This document shows positions 47,881-58,427 of a stretch of DNA of 64,000 bases, one piece after another; the stretch's first letter is position 1; each line of letters begins with the position of its first letter. The DNA is from Isoetes taiwanensis (lineage: Eukaryota; Streptophyta; Lycopodiopsida; Isoetales; Isoetaceae): the NCBI GenBank assembly GCA_021234155.1, contig JAJEKV010000300.1, forward strand, positions 250,001 to 314,000. The letters run 5' to 3'. The position numbers and the translations under genes were made by a program. Under the pieces are notes generated by a model, which was not told where the DNA came from, did no database searches, and was given only the letters and a program-made list of their open reading frames with translations.

Positions 47881-48539
47881 AGAGCCATTGGCAGATCACA
47901 TTCTAATCAATGAAGCCGAAGGCTGCAGCAGGTTCTAAAGAATGTGAAGACATTGGGTAGTCAGGTAATTCAATCGCTGAAGTCGAATGTTTTCAACCGC
48001 CAACAGTCCAGAGTGTACACTTCCTCTTCTCGCCCCATGAAGTCGGGAAGTTCTCGACTCGCGAGTCGAGAAGAAGGCCCGTACTTCCCGGACCGCTGGC
48101 AAGCTGAAGTATTCCTAACTCGCCACTCCCTTCTCGCATGTCTCCCGCAAAGGGATTTGCCGTGAGTTAGAAATGGAGATTCGCGGAAGCAATTCCTATT
48201 CTTAGTTCTTGCCGGGAGAAAGACATTCCTAGTTATGTTCATTAATGCTCGCTAATATCTTAGTTCCTAACACCAGCCTCGATGATTTCTATCTCTTGGT
48301 TGCTTGCTACTACTTAACCACTATTCTCACTTGTGCCCCGCATAATGTATTCAATTCAACCACAAGCAAGAAAAAGATAACAAAAACAGAAAAACAATAC
48401 AAAGGGAAAACAGATAACAAAGTGAGATTAGTGAGATCAATGAGAAAACAGAGAAGAAAGTTGGAGAAGAGTACGAGAATGTTGGAGAACAAAGATGCAG
48501 AAATGAGATTAAAAAAGGGTATGATATTACAAAACATAC

Positions 48540-48900
48540 CCGGAAGATTTGTTGGATGAGGAGGAGGCTTCCGAAGTTCGCCTTCCATGTGGGTATAGTC
48601 GCTGGCAAAGCGTGAATAAGGATTTCTGGGCAGTAAATTGTATCGTGGATCAATAAGAGCCTCTAACAACAGAATATAAGTAAAAATGCACTAAAGGACT
48701 TACGTAAAACTAAAAAGCAAAGACTAAAAGGGCCTCACTTTCTTCTCTGGGAAGCAGAACTCGCCAACAATGAATCTCACGAGAACTTCTGGCTACCGAA
48801 GCCGCCCCGATCCGCCACCAAGCCTTTGTCATAAGATGGCCTTTGAATCGCCGGTTCGATCGACGCCTGATCGGTAAAGCGGGCGCCTAAGGAAACAGGG
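48540..48900 (-). other. Probable 5' exons of the HAD-domain gene
   Basis: On the - strand a segment from about 48,663 to 48,540 encodes EALIDPRYNLLPRNPYSRFA then SDYTHMEGELRKPPPHPTNL and PG. It is preceded by an acceptor-like TTGTTAG and followed by the donor GTATGT. Just upstream (48,900-48,730) FTDQASIEPAIQRPSYDKGL and, one frame away, EVLVRFIVGEFCFPEKKV suggest a first exon. No family is recognised. The position directly downstream of the G-box cluster at 49.0-49.1 kb supports a 5' exon role. Confidence 0.4.
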
Positions 48901-49013
48901 AGGATGAGTGATCGAGAGAAAACAGGGAGGAAGAATGGTCGGGGGGAGAGGAAGAGGGTGCAAGCACTGGCCGCACCCTCAACCTCGTAAAAGTGCAATA
49001 ATAAAACCATTGT

Positions 49014-49098
49014 CACGTGTGGGCCATGCCCTCCATGACGTGGCAGTTAAGGGATTGTCGACATGGCCACGGGCCAGCCCTCAAGAGGTGCCACGTGG
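49014..49098. promoter_or_regulatory. Cluster of three ACGT-core (G-box/ABRE-like) elements
   Basis: CACGTG at 49,014-49,019, TGACGTGG at 49,036-49,043 and CCACGTGG at 49,091-49,098 lie within 85 nt. Plant bZIP and bHLH factors bind such motifs. The cluster sits between the - strand gene (5' exons near 48.9 kb) and the + strand DUF7869 gene (from about 49.4 kb), so it could serve either or both. Motifs are seen directly; binding is inferred. Confidence 0.5.
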
Positions 49099-49120
49099 AC
49101 ATGACAAGATATGAAAGGGT

Positions 49121-49385
49121 AGGTTATATGTTTATATATGTTATCTTATGTATTTAATAAGGTTTCAATGGTTGAATAGTTTCAATGGTTATATATGTTT
49201 ACAATGTTTACATATGGTTTAGAATGAGTGTGGTTGTATGCTTTTAATATGGTTATATGATTTTAGTTAATATGGTTGTATGATTTTAGTTAATATGGTT
49301 GTATGATTTAATATGATTATATTTAATATGTTTGTATGGTTTTATATGGTTCATATGGTCATATTTGTGGTGTTTGGGGCTATAT
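49121..49385. repeat. Degenerate AT-rich minisatellite (ATATGGTTGTATG)
   Basis: Variants of TTAATATGGTTGTATGATTT repeat at irregular 15-30 nt spacing, most regularly at 49,245-49,330. Non-coding. It separates the G-box cluster from the DUF7869 gene. Confidence 0.75.
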
Positions 49386-49419
49386 GGTTTTAATGTGAGC
49401 TTTTTCATTCAGTGGAACA

Positions 49420-52337
49420 TGTGAGATGAGTAAAATGGAGCCAGGGAAGTCCAAAGGAGGCCATTGCCCTAGGCTCCAATGGAGGAAGATGGGTTGCCTT
49501 TTGTTGCACCCTTGCAAACTGCATCTGGGTATTTGCAGAGGGTATAATAACCTGCAGCTTGATCCATTTGATAGTGTGAATGATGAGATTTTGGGGAGAT
49601 GAACATCTTGAGTTGGCATTGTGAAGCTTCTTATCGGTTGATACAATCATGTCCTGTGGAAGCTCTAGTGATTGCATTGTGTGCTCGTGGCTGCCGGAGT
49701 CCCAAGCTCGCTTGAGATGGCCAATTAGATATATTACACACAAGAATGGTGATACTCTAGATTGCCCCATCGAACTACACACCCCAAGGCCCACCCAAGG
49801 CCATGTGGAAGATTTGGTGGTCGATGAGCATCCTTTGATCACAAGGAAGAGACGCTTATGTCTTTCATAAAAGGCAGCCAAAGGTGCCCAAGAGGCCTAG
49901 AAGTGACAAATATTTAGAAAGGATGGAAAGTATGGCACCAACCAAAGAAAACCCGAGGCAATTAGGGACAAGAGTGTTCCAACCTAGATTGCACAAGGCT
50001 GCAAGACAATGTGGATGACCTCGCTTGAGATAAGGTCCCAATACATTGGACAACTTCAAAAAGATAGGATTAATTTCATTTACTCCTTGTGTAGGAATTC
50101 CAGCTATGATGAAAACACAGATCGGCTACTATATCAATTGAGGGGCATGAAGGTATGTATGAGAGCATTGAGATGGATTCTTGGGGTGAGCAAGTCTTCA
50201 TTTTACGACATGGGGAGCAGGTTAGAAAAGGGCACACTTTGTTCCAACATGGTAATGCACTCACTTTTGAAAACTAGAGCAAATACTCTAAAGGCCATTG
50301 CAGCCTTGAGAGCTTTGTGAGATACATGTCTCAATCTATGCCTCACAAGTCGAAGGTGAACGAAAGCACGGTGTGCGAGTGGTGCAAAGAGTGTTGCCAC
50401 AACACTATATCCGTATGAGTGCCTTAAGGAGGTCAACTCCATCCTAGAAAACTACCGGAGGTAGGCCTCTTTCTCAATCACATTTCAGTAAGTTATGGAG
50501 CACTCACTTCTGGACGTGAGTGTCCTACAACACATGCCATTCTCAAAGTGCAACACTTGCATTCAACTCAAGGATACACTTGCATCAACTGCAATAGAGA
50601 AAGAAAGAATGGCAATTAGGGGAGCAATTTGCAGATCACCAAAGGGACCAAATATCATGTAGACAGTTTTTTGTATTGGCAAAGTGGAGAACATTTTCCG
50701 AGATGCAGCCGGACAAATTTTTGTGTATAATTCATGATAAGATGGACCAACACAAGACTTTCTTGCCAAAGCTAGATCCTTTACCCAAAGCGTTGTCAAA
50801 ACGCTTTTCGATGAAAGTAAGTCCGGGCGGGTGTATTAACACATGGTCATGGAACCGAACATATGGTCATTTTGTGCTTGATCTATGGAGAGATGATCCA
50901 AACTTCCATGTGAGCTCTATTTTCAAGTGCCCGAGAACACTAGAGAAAGGATCGATAGAAGGGAGGAGGTATTCCCCTTCAAAGACCCATTTTTGAGGCT
51001 TTGATGGATGATCAACCGCTTTGTTACCAAAGGCGATAAAAAGCTCACATCCAAGGTGTCTAGTGAATCAAGGAGGACTTGGGATGATTTTTTACTTGAG
51101 AAATCACCGCCTGAGGAGCTATGTGTTCAGTTGGACAACTGTTGGAAAAAAAACAAGAATAGATGGATGTTTGGGGCAATGTCATACTTGGACAGCCAGG
51201 GAGTATTCAAAGTTGTGAAAGTGGGATTCATGATGGTTGGGCATACGCATGATGATATAGATGGATTCTTTTGAACTTTCTCCACCAAGCTCAAGAGAGA
51301 AAACGTGACCACTCTCCCTGAACTAATGGATGTGTTTGAGAGCTGCATTGACCCCAACCCAATGGCTTTCTTTGATGGATGAGGTTGCGATTGGAAATCA
51401 TTTGTAGAAGGATACTTGCTAGATGGTAAGGACCGCTTGATGGGACACACAAAGCCACTTCAGTTCAAGTTTTGGGTTAGGGATGGAATACCAATCATGC
51501 AATATAAGTGGAGACCAGGTGACAAGTTGTGGATGCATGTACAAGGTATCGAGTTGTGGCAAAGGGGTGCTGCTGGTGAAGTTCTCATTCCTAAAGGGCA
51601 ACCAAAACCACTACCTCCCTTCAAGACAGTCAAAGACTCTAGCCAACTGGTGAAGGGCATCAAGGATTACATAACACACTGGGATGATGTTCGAAATGGA
51701 AAGCACACCTCCACTCTTAAGAAAAATCAAATGGACTCCCTAATCAAGTACTGGGAGAAAGTTGTGACATGCTTGGAAACTGAACAGCCATGTGGGAGGG
51801 AGCTAAGAGACGGGTTCTGCCGAGTCAAGATGGGAGGGTTCTCAAGGTGCAAGCATCGCCTAAGAATGCTCACTTGGGTCCCAACAAGGGTTCCAAGTGG
51901 TTTGTGGGAAGTAAGGCCTCAAAGTGGTGGTTTGATCTTCCTGAGTGGGATCCCTTTGAGGACATCAAGGAAGGATACTTTGTGCTAGTAAGGCCTGATG
52001 ATGAGGACTGTCCAATATGGTTAGGGGTGGCACTCTCTGATGTAACCACCACTATGCCTGATGGAGAGGAGTTGCGTCCTGGATTCCAAATTCAATATTG
52101 GGAGCCCATTGGGAGACACAAGAAGGGCAACTTGAAGGAGCAATACACCGATCGCTTTGGGGAGAAGAAGTGGAGGGCAATTATCTTGACCCTCAAAGGA
52201 GGGAATTGGTGGAGTGTGTGGTATGGTCATATCCAAGTTCTCACGTTGCAAAGGACAACACACACAAGATCCCAAGAAGGGAGATGGACAAGGCCATGAG
52301 CAACCTCCATGCTATATCATTGTATGAGGGCACATAA
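49420..52337 (+). pseudogene. DUF7869-type transposase-like protein, decayed
   Basis: Landmarks in order: an N-terminal HTH-like stretch (RALRWILGVSKSSFYDMGSR near 50,165), FSKCNTCIQLKDTL near 50,535-50,575, IIHDKMDQHKT near 50,730-50,765, LDNCWKKNKNR at about 51,131-51,163, and GHTHDDIDGFF at 51,239-51,271. A C-terminal part with GPNKGSKWFVGSKASKWWFD and PIWLGVAL follows, to about 52,337. The set MDQ..KT, DNC..NKN and GHTH.D.D is diagnostic of the DUF7869 family, an RNase-H-fold, transposase-like group, and supplies the acidic residues expected of a DDE active site. The frame is open over 51,008-51,988 except for two TGA codons (51,272 and about 51,379), both explicable as CGA to TGA. Elsewhere it shifts several times. 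It lies 170 nt inside the right inverted repeat. Confidence 0.75.
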
Positions 52338-52508
52338 TATTGAGAAGTTTGAAAACTATCTCAACTAGTGGTTTGTAAAATTTATGAGGAAAACAAGTAA
52401 CCCAATTCTATGTGTGTCATGTGTAATTCTATTCAAGCAATCAATTCAGAAATTTCTTTTATGGTGTGTGAGTCCCATTTTCGGTCCGAGTCCCAAAATT
52501 CAAGATTT

Positions 52509-52534
52509 GTCCCACTTTAATTAAATACGACTTT
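52509..52534 (-). repeat. Right terminal inverted repeat (26 bp)
   Basis: Exact reverse complement of 40,262-40,287. Preceded by two GAGTCCC motifs (about 52,468 and 52,488) that mirror the GGGACTC just inside the left end. Outer flank AGAGTG. Confidence 0.75.
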
Positions 52535-54580
52535 AGAGTGTTTTATTTAAGGATCTCCATTTTGAGCTACATGCCCGATGCACAAAGATGGGCTATGGCG
52601 TAATCCTGCTTGATCAACACAAACCGTAAGGTTCTTATCTCTGTCTTAAACTTTTCGGAATGGAATGAACTAAACATTACAGTTTCCGTGTTCAACAATG
52701 GCTTAATCAGATCGGTGATGGCATCTAAGATCCTTTGAACTCTTATTTGATCTATTACAACCCTCCCTTTGCTTCTCAGAATACCATTTTCATTTGCAGG
52801 TTTCGATTCCTAAGTAGCCATTCCGGCGAACATTTTCATTTGCAAGTTCAATCTTTGGGAAGCCATTCCATTGGGTCTTCCCTGTAAGTTCAGTCCACTC
52901 TTCCTGTGTTTGCTTTCTCACCCACTCTTCCCGTGTTTTAGATTATAGTCTCCGGCCATGGCTATGAATTGCCCCATTTCTTTTTGTAGCATTTGGATTG
53001 AGTTATTTATTTGTGATGAGTTATTTCTCTGTTGAGAAGGTTTGATTCTAATGACGCTTGCTATTTTGGAACTCTTTATGCTTCCAGTTCACTTCTCTGG
53101 TTTTGCACAAATTCAAGGGATCGCTCAATGGAGTTTAAAGATGGAGTTAAAGAATTTCGCAAGCAACAACGTTCCTCCTGCATTCCATTAGTTCTTAACA
53201 TTTTGCCTTTTCATCAGGGTAAAAATTATGGGCACCTAGTATATTTTATTTTGTTAACTATGGGCGATTTTTTAATATAATAATATTTTTATTAATTAAT
53301 GTGTGGGCGATTTTCTTATAATAAAAAATTTATTAAGTTACATATGGGCGATTTTTTTAAAATGAAAATCTTATGCTTATTTTGATGGACAATTTAATTT
53401 ACACTACAAGTTTTTTGTTTTGTTGCCTTACATTTTTCCACACATACAATACAAACTATAAACCACAAGTTCAATACAAACTATAAAATACTCATTATCG
53501 AAGCTTATTGGTTGAATAGACAACTTACTTTCGTTGTACTTGCCAAAAATTGGCGTCACATGAAATATCACCCCCAATGTCTTCCACACCAATTGTTTTC
53601 TCGATGATGATGTACCAATTGTTGTTGTGCCTTACGGATAAACGTTTTTATGCCTCTTCTTGTACATGAGACTTCCATAATTCAAATGCCTGTCATATGG
53701 AAAGGTATCGCATGTAGTTGGTCTTATACAACCTTATGGTTGTATCCAAATTCTCATCCAATTTTATTTGGTTTGGTTTCATGTCTGCCCCTTTATTCGA
53801 CCGATCCGAAAGCCCTAAGAATGTATGCCATATCTCATAGAAAATCCATTGTATTCTTCCGTTGGGTTTACCGTCGATTTTCATGAATCCATATATGTTG
53901 TTGCATGCTTTTGCCTTGGAGGTTTGCATTGTTTCAATTGCCATGCTCTAATTTCTTTCTCTATAACAAGCCTGAAGATTGCATATTGTAAGTCCAAAAG
54001 AACAATAAATATTTTACATCTTAATAAACAAATCTTCTTACACCATCTAGCGTTCACCGTTTTGATTCTCTTTCTAAAAAATGTTCTTACATACCTAATA
54101 TTTATCTCATACAAGATATTTATTGCTCTGTTTTGTTTGCGAGATATACATGGACATGCAAAGTAAAGATTTGCATCAATGCGGGCCATAAAATGAACCC
54201 AGTAAATTATTCCGCACAAATACTCTATGAAGTTATTACCGGTTTACAAGTTTACAAGAATCCACGTCATGGAAAGTGGGACATCCATTATCAACAATTA
54301 CATCCAATGTCACTAAAGGCATTTCAAGGACAACCAATTGATATGAACCTCGATATGTTTCTTATAAACACGAAACTAGCATCGATACCTTTGCACGATG
54401 AATGACATAATACATTTACGCCTAATGATATTATATAAAGATATCGTAAGCATATCTACTAAGCCATGTTGCATAATCCTCAGAGAAATGTGTTGCCTTG
54501 AACGTGTCACTCAAAGCTTGGTTTAAAGCCTATATAAGCAAACCACCACAAAGATAAGCATACAATTGAGGGCATAGTAG
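52535..54580. other. AT-rich stretch outside the TIR element
   Basis: No gene recognised. At 53,255-53,355 the motif TATGGGCGATTTTTT occurs three times in variants, a motif that returns at 55,725-55,865. A - strand frame at 53,693-53,944 and a + frame at 54,133-54,405 are protein-like in composition but carry no identifiable domain. Confidence 0.4.
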
Positions 54581-54588
54581 AATCCTCT

Positions 54589-54886
54589 AACACTCCTCAA
54601 GTTCCAATTATTGATCTTGCAAGACTTCATACTTGAGACCATTACGGCCACAGATAAGCAATTGGAGAGGCTTGTGGAACATGGGGTTTTCTTCAGTGAA
54701 TCCCTCGGCCACATAAACATGGTCTAAGTATTGGTCTTTAATGTATTATGTGTTTGCAGGTTATTAATCATGTGTCGTGAATGATGCAAGGAGTGCATCA
54801 ATTCTTTGATTTGTCCTTTGAAGACAAGAGACTCTACTATTCATCGATAGGTATTGATTATTCTGGATTGCCGCTCCAACCAACAG
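54589..54886 (+). pseudogene. 2-oxoglutarate-dependent dioxygenase N-terminal fragment
   Basis: Reads VPIIDLARLHT (54,602-54,634), then, after a 1-nt shift, ETITATDKQLERLVEHGVFF. After an intron (acceptor TTTGCAG ending 54,759) it continues as VINHVS, a TGA stop, MMQGVHQFFDLSFEDKR and LYYSSIGIDYSGLPLQPT, to a donor at 54,887. This is the DIOX_N domain of plant 2OG-Fe(II) oxygenases (VP.IDL..L; GFF...NHG; FF.LP.E.K). The catalytic HxD...H jelly-roll is not found downstream, so only the first exons were retained or captured. Confidence 0.7.
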
Positions 54887-54989
54887 GTCTCTCTATTTCT
54901 TACTTTTTGATCATCCCATTACTTTCATTGATGGCTGCTTAAAACTATGAGACAAAATTTGTTCTTCAAAGCACATTTGAAAGCTAGAA

Positions 54990-56619
54990 CCACAATATGT
55001 GACGATAATGAGAGGAAAACTCATCAAGGGTCCTAACTTCTTGCTTGTAGGACCATTGTTACCTCCCTACATTTTAGGGCTACAAGATTATAAAGACAAT
55101 TTATCCATTGAAGGTAAGAAATGTCTGCGCAATGGCTTGATACACAAGAACCAAACTACAGGCTTTATGTTTCCTTCGATCAATGGCATGGTTAAGTGCT
55201 AAGCAGGTTGAAGAATTAGCACAAATAATAAATAACTAATACTAACTGTTATTCTTTACAAGACTGCGTCTTTATACGCCTTGGAGCTTTTACCATCAAT
55301 TTAACATCCGCAAACAAGCAATGACCTCATATTCTATAGCTTCCTTCAAAAATATATGTGTCTTCTTAACATCTGCATGCAACTTGGTAGAATAAACATG
55401 AAAGAAAAATACAGTAATGCTTGTTGGGTTCTTAAGGGAAGCCCACAATGAGCCCCCAGAAAACTCTTAAAGATCATAAACGATTGCTACAATTCTTGGC
55501 TTCCAATCTCAAACTTTTCGAGTCGTGCTCTCGATGCTATCGAACGCAATCAATGGCTCAAAAATGCGAAACTTAGGATTTGAAGCTACGGAATCTTTGC
55601 TGCCCATTTCGAGAAGCCTAATCCGAGACCACCTAATTCCAGAAGCCATAATTCGATTCCAAAAGCCCTAATTTCGAATTGCAATGGTGATACCGGGATA
55701 AGTTATCACCTTAAAAACTTTAATTATTTTGGGCGATTTATTTGCTAATGTATATGTTTAAAAATCATCAATGGGCTAATCCTTTTTCACAATATCCATA
55801 AATTAATCATATGATGGGCTTATTCCCCTTTGCAAAGATCAAAATTAATTATATATGGGCGATTGCATCTCTACAATATAGAAAATTGATCCTACTAACC
55901 TGCCGAATGCTACATATTCCTAAAAGGTGCACCTTTGACTACTACGTCGTCGGATTCATCAATCAAACGGCCTGACCGAAAGATGTTGCGCCTCTCGGAC
56001 ACCTCTCGTTTCGATTATGCTCAATTATGATTGGGACGCCTATGATTTTAAGATGTCGAATCTGAGTTTGCCTAAGGTTTTGATGGTATATCGAGCCTCT
56101 ATAATGGGTTTAAAGCTTTTAAGCTTTTAGAATATGAAATACCTGGATTCAACCTCTACCAAAATAACTCAATGTCCTAATAAGACTACTTTAACCAATC
56201 TAACCCGGTGAGCTAATGTGACTATTTTTATCTTAAATCTATGTTTTTTTATAATAACCCATTGAATTGTTTTAGGGATATGGTCTATGATTTCAAGAAT
56301 TATATCTATATCAAATCCCCCTGGAACCCCCTGTTATTTTGCTACATATTCGTCCTTAATTTTTACCCTGCTTTTCATTCCTTTGTTTTCCCTTCGATCT
56401 TTTATCCCTGTTTTTAACAGAGAACCAAGCTCGCTATGGCATCCATCTTCTATCAAGAAGTGATATGAAGGTCAGGTGTGCAATGCTTGAATAAAGTAAC
56501 TTTGACATTGTTTGAAAAGATAACATAATTCTGATCAATACTTGCAGAAGAGAAGATATATTGGAACTTTGAACGATAAAGAGATAAGACTATAAAGAGA
56601 TAAGACTGGCTGATGCATG
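54990..56619. other. AT-rich stretch before duplication copy B
   Basis: A 67-codon + frame (54,999-55,202) is unassigned. The motif TGGGCGATT recurs at 55,728 and 55,854, with related TGGGCTAAT and TGGGCTTAT at 55,781 and 55,823. A 5'-leader-like run of CCTAAT/CCCTAAT words lies at 55,620-55,680. No gene is supported. Confidence 0.4.
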
Positions 56620-57339
56620 GCAATTTTTTCATATTTGCATTAGAGGGCAAATATCCCTGGTGCTTACTTTGCATTCGAGCCATCTTTGTGAGCTTCTCGT
56701 TATAAGGTGAGTGTGATCGTCTCCATTGAGCTTGAAGTTTCGTTGTGGCTATGAAGGGTATTTTTGAAAATAGGTAGACATAGGGGCATTTCCATAATTT
56801 GTGAAAGTTTAGATACAAGGTGCTTTTTATAAATTGCCCTAAAAAAAAAAAACATAACTAAGAATCACATACATGGAGGGCCTTATACCTCCACCATGGA
56901 AAAATACAAAATATTCTAGGGGGCTTCAAAAGAAATACTCAAATCACTCTCCCTCTTACCTTCCTCTAGGTGATCAAGTGCACTTGCAATGGAGGAACCA
57001 CCACAAACATGTGAGGACTCGCACCACCGCCAAGTGTGCCATATATGAGCAAAGTTTAACAAAGAGGCCGGTTAGACTTGGGGCATGCACCTTGGCCATA
57101 CACATTTCTTACTTTTATTTATTTTTGTTGGTCCGGGTTGGGCAAGGTCTTTGCATAAAAAAGATGCTTAAGGGAAGCAATGACTATCGATTTATTTCCA
57201 TTGACTTGCGAAGTTCTAGTTATGATCCGGCGACGGTGTTTGGGGAAGAATTGCTAATTATATTTCTCTAGAAAGGTAAGTTCTAAGCGAGAACTTCCTT
57301 TATTGAATAAAGCTATAAGAATGCCCGGTGGTATCGTTA

Positions 57340-57790
57340 GCCATTTACGAGATGCTACTAGACATATGAATCATAAAAATGTGACAACTTGGACAATGAT
57401 CATTGTCGGCTATGTCGATGAGGGAAATGCAATAAAGCGACTCAACATTTTCTTGAGATGCAAACAAAAGTTGAACCAAATAAGTTCAAGTTAGTAAACG
57501 ATTTTGATGTGTGACTTCCATTAATTGAACCGTTTGGCAATGTGAGATATGTGGAGGTTTTGAATAAGGGTCATTTGAGCCAAACTATTCTCTAATTGGA
57601 GACAATGGAACAATCAATCCATAAAATTATATTATAGCTAGACAACATTGAGTTTGATTCCTAATTTTTTTGCATCATACTCATGACCTTAACTTCAAAG
57701 AGTCGTTGGCAATACCCTTGTTGATATGTACGCTAGATCCTGAGAGCTTAGAAGAAATACATCTTGTTTTTATCAATCGCTAATGTCATA
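57340..57790 (+). pseudogene. Pentatricopeptide repeat (PLS-class) relic, copy B
   Basis: MNHKNVTTWTMIIVGYVDEG is open here, where copy A has a TAG after GYVQ. It then shifts frame and continues towards EPNKF. LVDMYARS... near 57,720 repeats the copy A motif with an extra base. No start codon context and no DYW domain nearby. Confidence 0.65.
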
Positions 57791-58401
57791 TTATAGTATA
57801 CACACATGATATTCATTATCAATAAAATGCCTTTGTTATATATCATCTTAACATCTTTAGCGAATATGAGGTGGAATGTTTGCAAGATATTGTGAAGCTA
57901 TTTATAGCAATGTTAAGGAGCTAATGTAAGAGCCATAAGATTTTTTTGCAGTAAAGGTCACTACTCATGAAGTGTTTGAGAAATCGAATGCATTATCTCA
58001 CAATGTATCAAATGTATCAAATGCTAGAAATATTTGAAATGATTCCTTGCTTAGTTTTTATTTACGACATAATAAAATTAAAGGGAAATGCTTAATGGTG
58101 AAAATAATTTGGGTGGGAGCCCTACGTGCTTGCGATGCATCCATAGTATTCAAATGGTTCGAACATGAAACCCCTTATGCTTTTTGCTATTTTTGAAAAT
58201 CATGGGGGCTAGAGCATTGTTCTGCGGTAAACAAAGACACTCTACTTGCATGATTACACTATGAAACGATGTAGCTATATATTAAATGCGATTCCTCGCC
58301 CCATCAAGAAATCCGTGTTTTTCTTACGATTTTGTTTACATGCTTATCCCCCAGTTATTTAAACTTGCTTGAGGATTTAGGTGTTTTCTTCCCAGAACTA
58401 G

Positions 58402-58427
58402 AAAGTCGTATTTAATTAAAGTGGGAC
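58402..58427 (+). repeat. Left terminal inverted repeat of the second TIR element copy
   Basis: Identical 26 bp to 40,262-40,287, with the same flanking sequence, so it was copied together with its surroundings rather than inserted anew. The matching right end would lie outside the window. Confidence 0.7.

Larger units (their letters stand above)
41191..48073. repeat. Family of interspersed palindromes, core CTCGACTTCGCGAAGTCGAG, copy A
   Basis: Clear or near copies occur at 41,191, 41,250, 41,370, 42,371, 42,424, 44,133, 44,194, 44,250, 44,310, 44,363, 44,425, 44,489, 47,012, 47,056, 47,205, 47,444, 47,731, 48,027 and 48,051. Arms are 8-13 bp (TTTCTCGACT / AGTCGAGAAA) around a 3-6 nt centre such as CGCGA or CACGA. 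Flanks vary (AAGGCC, GAATGCC, CAAA), so only the palindrome itself is dispersed. All copies fall between or after coding-like segments of the - strand gene. None occurs outside 41-48.1 kb and its duplicate. Confidence 0.85.
40262..52534. mobile_element. Putative 12.3 kb TIR DNA transposon with DUF7869 transposase and HAD-domain gene
   Basis: A perfect 26-bp inverted repeat, beginning AAAGTCGTATTTAA and ending GTGGGAC, lies at 40,262-40,287 and 52,509-52,534. Both ends also share a subterminal GGGACTC motif: one copy inside the left end, two inside the right end at about 52,465-52,496. The dinucleotide AG abuts both outer edges; no longer target duplication is evident. Inside are a DUF7869-type transposase-like gene near the right end (+) and a multi-exon gene ending in a HAD phosphatase domain (-), arranged head-to-head. 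Copy B has the left end at 58,402. The termini and gene content are seen directly; that they form one mobile unit is inference. Confidence 0.55.

Noticed and set aside
47265-47899. Open frames of 90-143 codons on both strands
   Set aside because: They follow the 300-bp tandem array, repeat with it and show no domain.
41189-48073. Possible CRISPR-like array because of regularly recurring palindromes
   Set aside because: Spacing is irregular, there are no uniform spacers, and the context is a plant nuclear gene.
48245-48559. A lysine/arginine-rich + strand frame
   Set aside because: It is antisense to the probable 5' exon and intron of the - strand gene, and its charge comes from an A-rich intron.
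53560-53944. Possible F-box-associated or similar gene on the - strand
   Set aside because: Protein-like composition over about 80 codons, but no motif could be named and no flanking exon found.
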